Below are positions 61,549 to 64,000 of a stretch of DNA of 64,000 nucleotides, piece by piece. Each line of letters starts with the position of its first letter. Positions within the stretch are counted from its first letter, which is position 1. Source of the DNA: Bog-950 sp964423405 (GTDB lineage: Bacteria > Bacteroidota > Bacteroidia > Chitinophagales > LD1); contig CAYREY010000016.1 of the NCBI GenBank assembly GCA_964423405.1, positions 1 to 64,000 of the forward strand, written 5' to 3'. The notes beneath the pieces were generated by a model. That model was given only the letters and a program-made list of their open reading frames with translations, searched no databases and had not been told where the DNA came from. The position numbers and the translations under genes were made by a program.

Positions 61549-62472
61549 TTACAGCTTATTCTGTGCATGTAACTGCTTACGTAAAGTTTTGGCACGTAAA
61601 TCGGGGCCATCGTGGCTCCAGCCTGGTGGGTAAAAAATATACTTCAGCTTATCGGTAAATTTAGGGGCACGTTTTACATCGTGCCATATATCTACAAACT
61701 CGTGGCCGGCAATTTTAAACAGGTTGTAGGTGTTTATGTTTTTGGTAATGCCATACACCGGTTTTTCATCATCTCTTTCATCGGCAAAGGTGCCAAACAG
61801 GCGGTCCCATATAATAAGTATGCCGGCATGGTTCTGATCGAGGTAGCGCACATTGCTGGCGTGGTGTACGCGGTGATGCGATGGTGTGTTGAACAGCAAC
61901 TCGAACCACTTAGGCATTTTACGGATCAGCTCGGTGTGTACCCAGTACTGGTAAATAAGCGATACGCTCATCATCATCAGTATCATCAGCGGCGGAAAGC
62001 CAACTACCGGTAACCACAACCACCAGAAATATTTATATAACTGCTCGGCCCAGCTTTGGCGCAGGGCGGTGGCCAGGTTCATAGTGGTAGATGAGTGGTG
62101 GTTTACATGTGCCGCCCACAGTATGCGTATTTCGTGGCTAAGGCGGTGGTGCCAGTAAAACGTAAAGTCGTCGGCAAACAATATCAGTACCCATACCCAC
62201 CAGTGCCAGCCCAGTCCGCCACTGTTACCATGCAGCGCATCGAATATGATAGTGTAGGTACCGTAAGCCAGGCCTTTCATTACCAGGTTTATTACCAGCG
62301 AGCCCAGCCCCATACCAATAGATGAAACTGCTTCTTTGGTATCGTACAGGTGTAACTGTTCTTTCCAGTTAATGTACAACTCGGTAGCGATGGCTATCAG
62401 GAAAAACGGAATGGCGTACACCACCGGATCGCTGGCGGGGTCCATGTTTTTAAATATTTGAAGCAACAGCAT
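61549..62472 (-). CDS. Sterol desaturase / fatty acid hydroxylase superfamily protein
   Basis: The 307-residue inner-membrane protein has the family histidine motifs HHRLSHEIRILWAAHVNHHS (about 112-131) and SHHRVHHASN (near 200), and several hydrophobic segments before and after. It uses a di-iron centre and O2 to hydroxylate or desaturate a lipid; the substrate is unknown. It lies 2 bp after a longer member of the family, so they are in one operon and arose by duplication. Confidence 0.88.
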   Translation of the reverse strand: MLLLQIFKNMDPASDPVVYAIPFFLIAIATELYINWKEQLHLYDTKEAVSSIGMGLGSLVINLVMKGLAYGTYTIIFDALHGNSGGLGWHWWVWVLILFADDFTFYWHHRLSHEIRILWAAHVNHHSSTTMNLATALRQSWAEQLYKYFWWLWLPVVGFPPLMILMMMSVSLIYQYWVHTELIRKMPKWFELLFNTPSHHRVHHASNVRYLDQNHAGILIIWDRLFGTFADERDDEKPVYGITKNINTYNLFKIAGHEFVDIWHDVKRAPKFTDKLKYIFYPPGWSHDGPDLRAKTLRKQLHAQNKL

Positions 62473-62474
62473 AA

Positions 62475-63725
62475 CTATATTGTTTTAGCACTAAATTGTT
62501 TAACGGCCAAAATTTCTTTACTAAACCGGGTAAACCACAGCAGGCTAACCAGGCCAAACACTGCGGCTGTTACTGTTGCGGCGGTAAACAGCGCACTGTT
62601 AAGGGCCAGTACAACAATAAGCCCTGCAATGGCAATAATGCGGATATATTCTGAAAACAAAACCCATTTTTTCTTTTCGAATATGGCACCAATGTTTACC
62701 AGCGACAGAATGATAAGCGAGGCTGTAAGTACGCGCAGCGGCCAGTTTTCGGCCAGGGTGGGTTTGCCCTGAAACAGCAGGAACGCAGTGGTGCTAAGCA
62801 GTACAATTACAAACTGTACAAATGCATAGTTGGTAAGCCCCGATGAAATTTCGGTATCGTATTTATGAAAGGTTTGTGGGGTAACAGGTTTTAACGGCTC
62901 TACCCCGCCCAGTTCGGCTGGTTTCCAGCCGGGGGCTTTTACCATCATTAGTATAAAGTTTTTAATGGTGCGTACCCTGAATGCCTCTTTAAACAGGTCT
63001 ATCCAGTATTCGAAGTTTACCCATACGGGGTTCCAGCTATTGGTTTGTTTGGTAATGCCATACACTACCTCTTCATCTTCTGCCTGAAAAGTACCAAACC
63101 AGCGGTCGAAAATAATAAGGGTGCCGCCGTGGTTTTTATCAATGTACTTGGGGTTTACACCATGATGCACGCGGTGGTGCGATGGGGTGTTGAACACATA
63201 CTCGAAAGCGGGGTTCATTTTATCAATCAGTTTGGTGTGTATCCAGAACTGGTAAAGCGTTTGCAGTGAAGCAATAGTTAAAAACGATGCCGGCGAAAAC
63301 CCTACAACCGCCAGCGGCAGGTAAAACACCCAGCTAAATGCCCCTTGCAGCCAGGCCTGGCGCAGGGCTACCGTAAGGTTGTACTCCTCACTCTGGTGGT
63401 GTACTACGTGGCTGCCCCAGAGGATAGATATTTCGTGGGCCAGGCGGTGAAACCAGTAGTAAAAAAAATCGACACCGATAAACAACAGCACAAAGGTGAT
63501 GATGTTATCTTCTATTTTCCAGATAGAATTTTGATACAGCCAGGTATAGCCTATAAAGGTTACTGTTTTAAGAAATATGCCGCTTATCTGCGAGCCTATA
63601 CCGCAGCTAAGGTTGGCTATGGCATCGTTCATGCGGTAGTAGCTAAGCCCGCGCATACGGGCAATCAGCAGTTCTATACCAATCAGCAAAAAGAAAACCG
63701 GTATGGCATATACAATTAAACTCAT
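62475..63725 (-). CDS. Sterol desaturase superfamily protein, long form
   Basis: The 416-residue protein has the same catalytic domain as the gene downstream (FHRLAHEISILWGSHVVHHQ at about 92-111, SHHRVHHGVN near 180) plus an extra C-terminal half (about 290-416) with three to four hydrophobic segments (LTNYAFVQFVIVLLSTTAFL, IIAIAGLIVVLALNSALFTA). The additional part resembles the tail of alkylglycerol mono-oxygenase-like proteins in this family. Both proteins may act on the same lipid or in sequence. First gene of the operon. Confidence 0.88.
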   Translation of the reverse strand: MSLIVYAIPVFFLLIGIELLIARMRGLSYYRMNDAIANLSCGIGSQISGIFLKTVTFIGYTWLYQNSIWKIEDNIITFVLLFIGVDFFYYWFHRLAHEISILWGSHVVHHQSEEYNLTVALRQAWLQGAFSWVFYLPLAVVGFSPASFLTIASLQTLYQFWIHTKLIDKMNPAFEYVFNTPSHHRVHHGVNPKYIDKNHGGTLIIFDRWFGTFQAEDEEVVYGITKQTNSWNPVWVNFEYWIDLFKEAFRVRTIKNFILMMVKAPGWKPAELGGVEPLKPVTPQTFHKYDTEISSGLTNYAFVQFVIVLLSTTAFLLFQGKPTLAENWPLRVLTASLIILSLVNIGAIFEKKKWVLFSEYIRIIAIAGLIVVLALNSALFTAATVTAAVFGLVSLLWFTRFSKEILAVKQFSAKTI

Positions 63726-63815
63726 GAGCGGGTATTAATGGGTAAAAGTAGTGAATACTAATATACAGCGCTATGTAAAATAAGCTGATTTTAGTTAACT
63801 GCTTACATAAAACAA

Positions 63816-63857
63816 AAAGCCCGTGTTAATGGTTTGCGGCCAATTAACACGGGCTTT
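63816..63857. terminator. Terminator after secA
   Basis: AAAGCCCGTGTTAAT, a 12-nt loop, ATTAACACGGGCTTT: a perfect 15-bp stem 18 bp beyond the secA stop on the minus strand (A-run and T-run on its two sides). Confidence 0.85.
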
Positions 63858-63875
63858 AATTATTGGTGGTAGGTG

Positions 63876-64000
63876 TTACACCTCGGCATCTTTACCGTGG
63901 CAGTTTTTAAACTTTTTACCACTGCCACAAGGGCAAGGGTCGTTGCGGCCTATTTTTTCGCCTACGCGTATAGGCTCTAATTTGCGCTCGGGCTCTTGCT
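63876..64000 (-). CDS. secA: SecA C-terminus (partial)
   Basis: The minus strand from the right edge to the TAA at 63876-63878 encodes about 41 residues: QEPERKLEPIRVGEKIGRND, then PCPCGSGKKFKNCHGKDAEV. The motif C-P-C-G-S-G-K-K-x8-C-H is the zinc-binding tail of SecA, the ATPase that drives Sec export, which binds SecB or lipids. The remainder of the gene lies outside the window. Other proteins can carry this motif (SEC-C), so secA is likely but not certain. Confidence 0.75.
   Translation of the reverse strand, partial: QEPERKLEPIRVGEKIGRNDPCPCGSGKKFKNCHGKDAEV

Overview
The window reads as a chromosome fragment of a Bacteroidota bacterium, probably from the Chitinophagales/Sphingobacteriales side. 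The evidence is direct: type IX secretion C-terminal sorting domains, a PorP/SprF-like protein next to a CHU_C (gliding-motility-associated) PKD protein, SprB repeats, a TonB receptor paired with a DUF4249 lipoprotein, many small Bacteroidota-type lipoproteins, promoter-like TAnnTTTG motifs and no obvious Shine-Dalgarno sequences. No rRNA, tRNA, CRISPR array, transposase or integrase was seen.

Layout. 1-3,350: an AT-rich accessory island of small lipoproteins and hypotheticals, separated by copies of a palindromic repeat (81-140 bp), with two frameshifted or truncated genes and a YwqK/MORN-type antitoxin-like gene. 3,376-4,881: EamA transporter and two lipoproteins. 5,064-13,700: a TetR regulator and a beta-oxidation operon (a 42-aa leader ORF, fadN-type hydroxyacyl-CoA dehydrogenase/enoyl-CoA hydratase, a small lipoprotein, thiolase, two acyl-CoA dehydrogenases), closed by a strong terminator. 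The same 16-bp palindrome lies in front of both tetR and the operon, so the TetR protein is the likely regulator of both. 13,879-30,000: TPR protein, then a surface/secretion block: a 1,512-aa CHU_C/PKD protein, its PorP/SprF-like partner, and two giant secreted metalloproteases (M4 and M43) that share the same PKD-Ig-SprB-sorting-domain tail. 30,141-36,090: small Gly/Asp-rich membrane protein, peptide ABC permease, family 2 glycosyltransferase, carB. 36,313-45,596: hypotheticals, a MORN-TonB fusion, GNAT, YdcF-like protein, DEAD-box helicase, beta-helix lipoprotein, sterol desaturase-family hydroxylase, flavin oxidoreductase lipoprotein, fatty acid desaturase. 45,709-54,935: uvrC, T9SS cargo protein, PBP1A, SGLT-type Na+/solute symporter, CxxCH protein, DUF4304 protein. 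54,982-59,887: DUF4249/TonB receptor pair divergent from a GH27 alpha-galactosidase. 59,962-64,000: T9SS cargo protein, lipoprotein, two tandem sterol desaturase-family proteins, and the 3' end of secA.

Three runs of exactly 100 N (12,353; 31,670; 56,213) are each flanked by an identical 55-bp sequence on both sides. Removing the N run plus one copy restores a continuous reading frame in both genes that are hit, so these are unmerged contig overlaps rather than missing sequence; the acyl-CoA dehydrogenase and the TonB receptor are treated here as single intact genes.

The best candidates for something not yet described are the repeat-separated small-gene island at the left end, the two proteases with interchangeable catalytic domains on a shared adhesive tail, and the small ORFs embedded in the TetR-controlled beta-oxidation operon.
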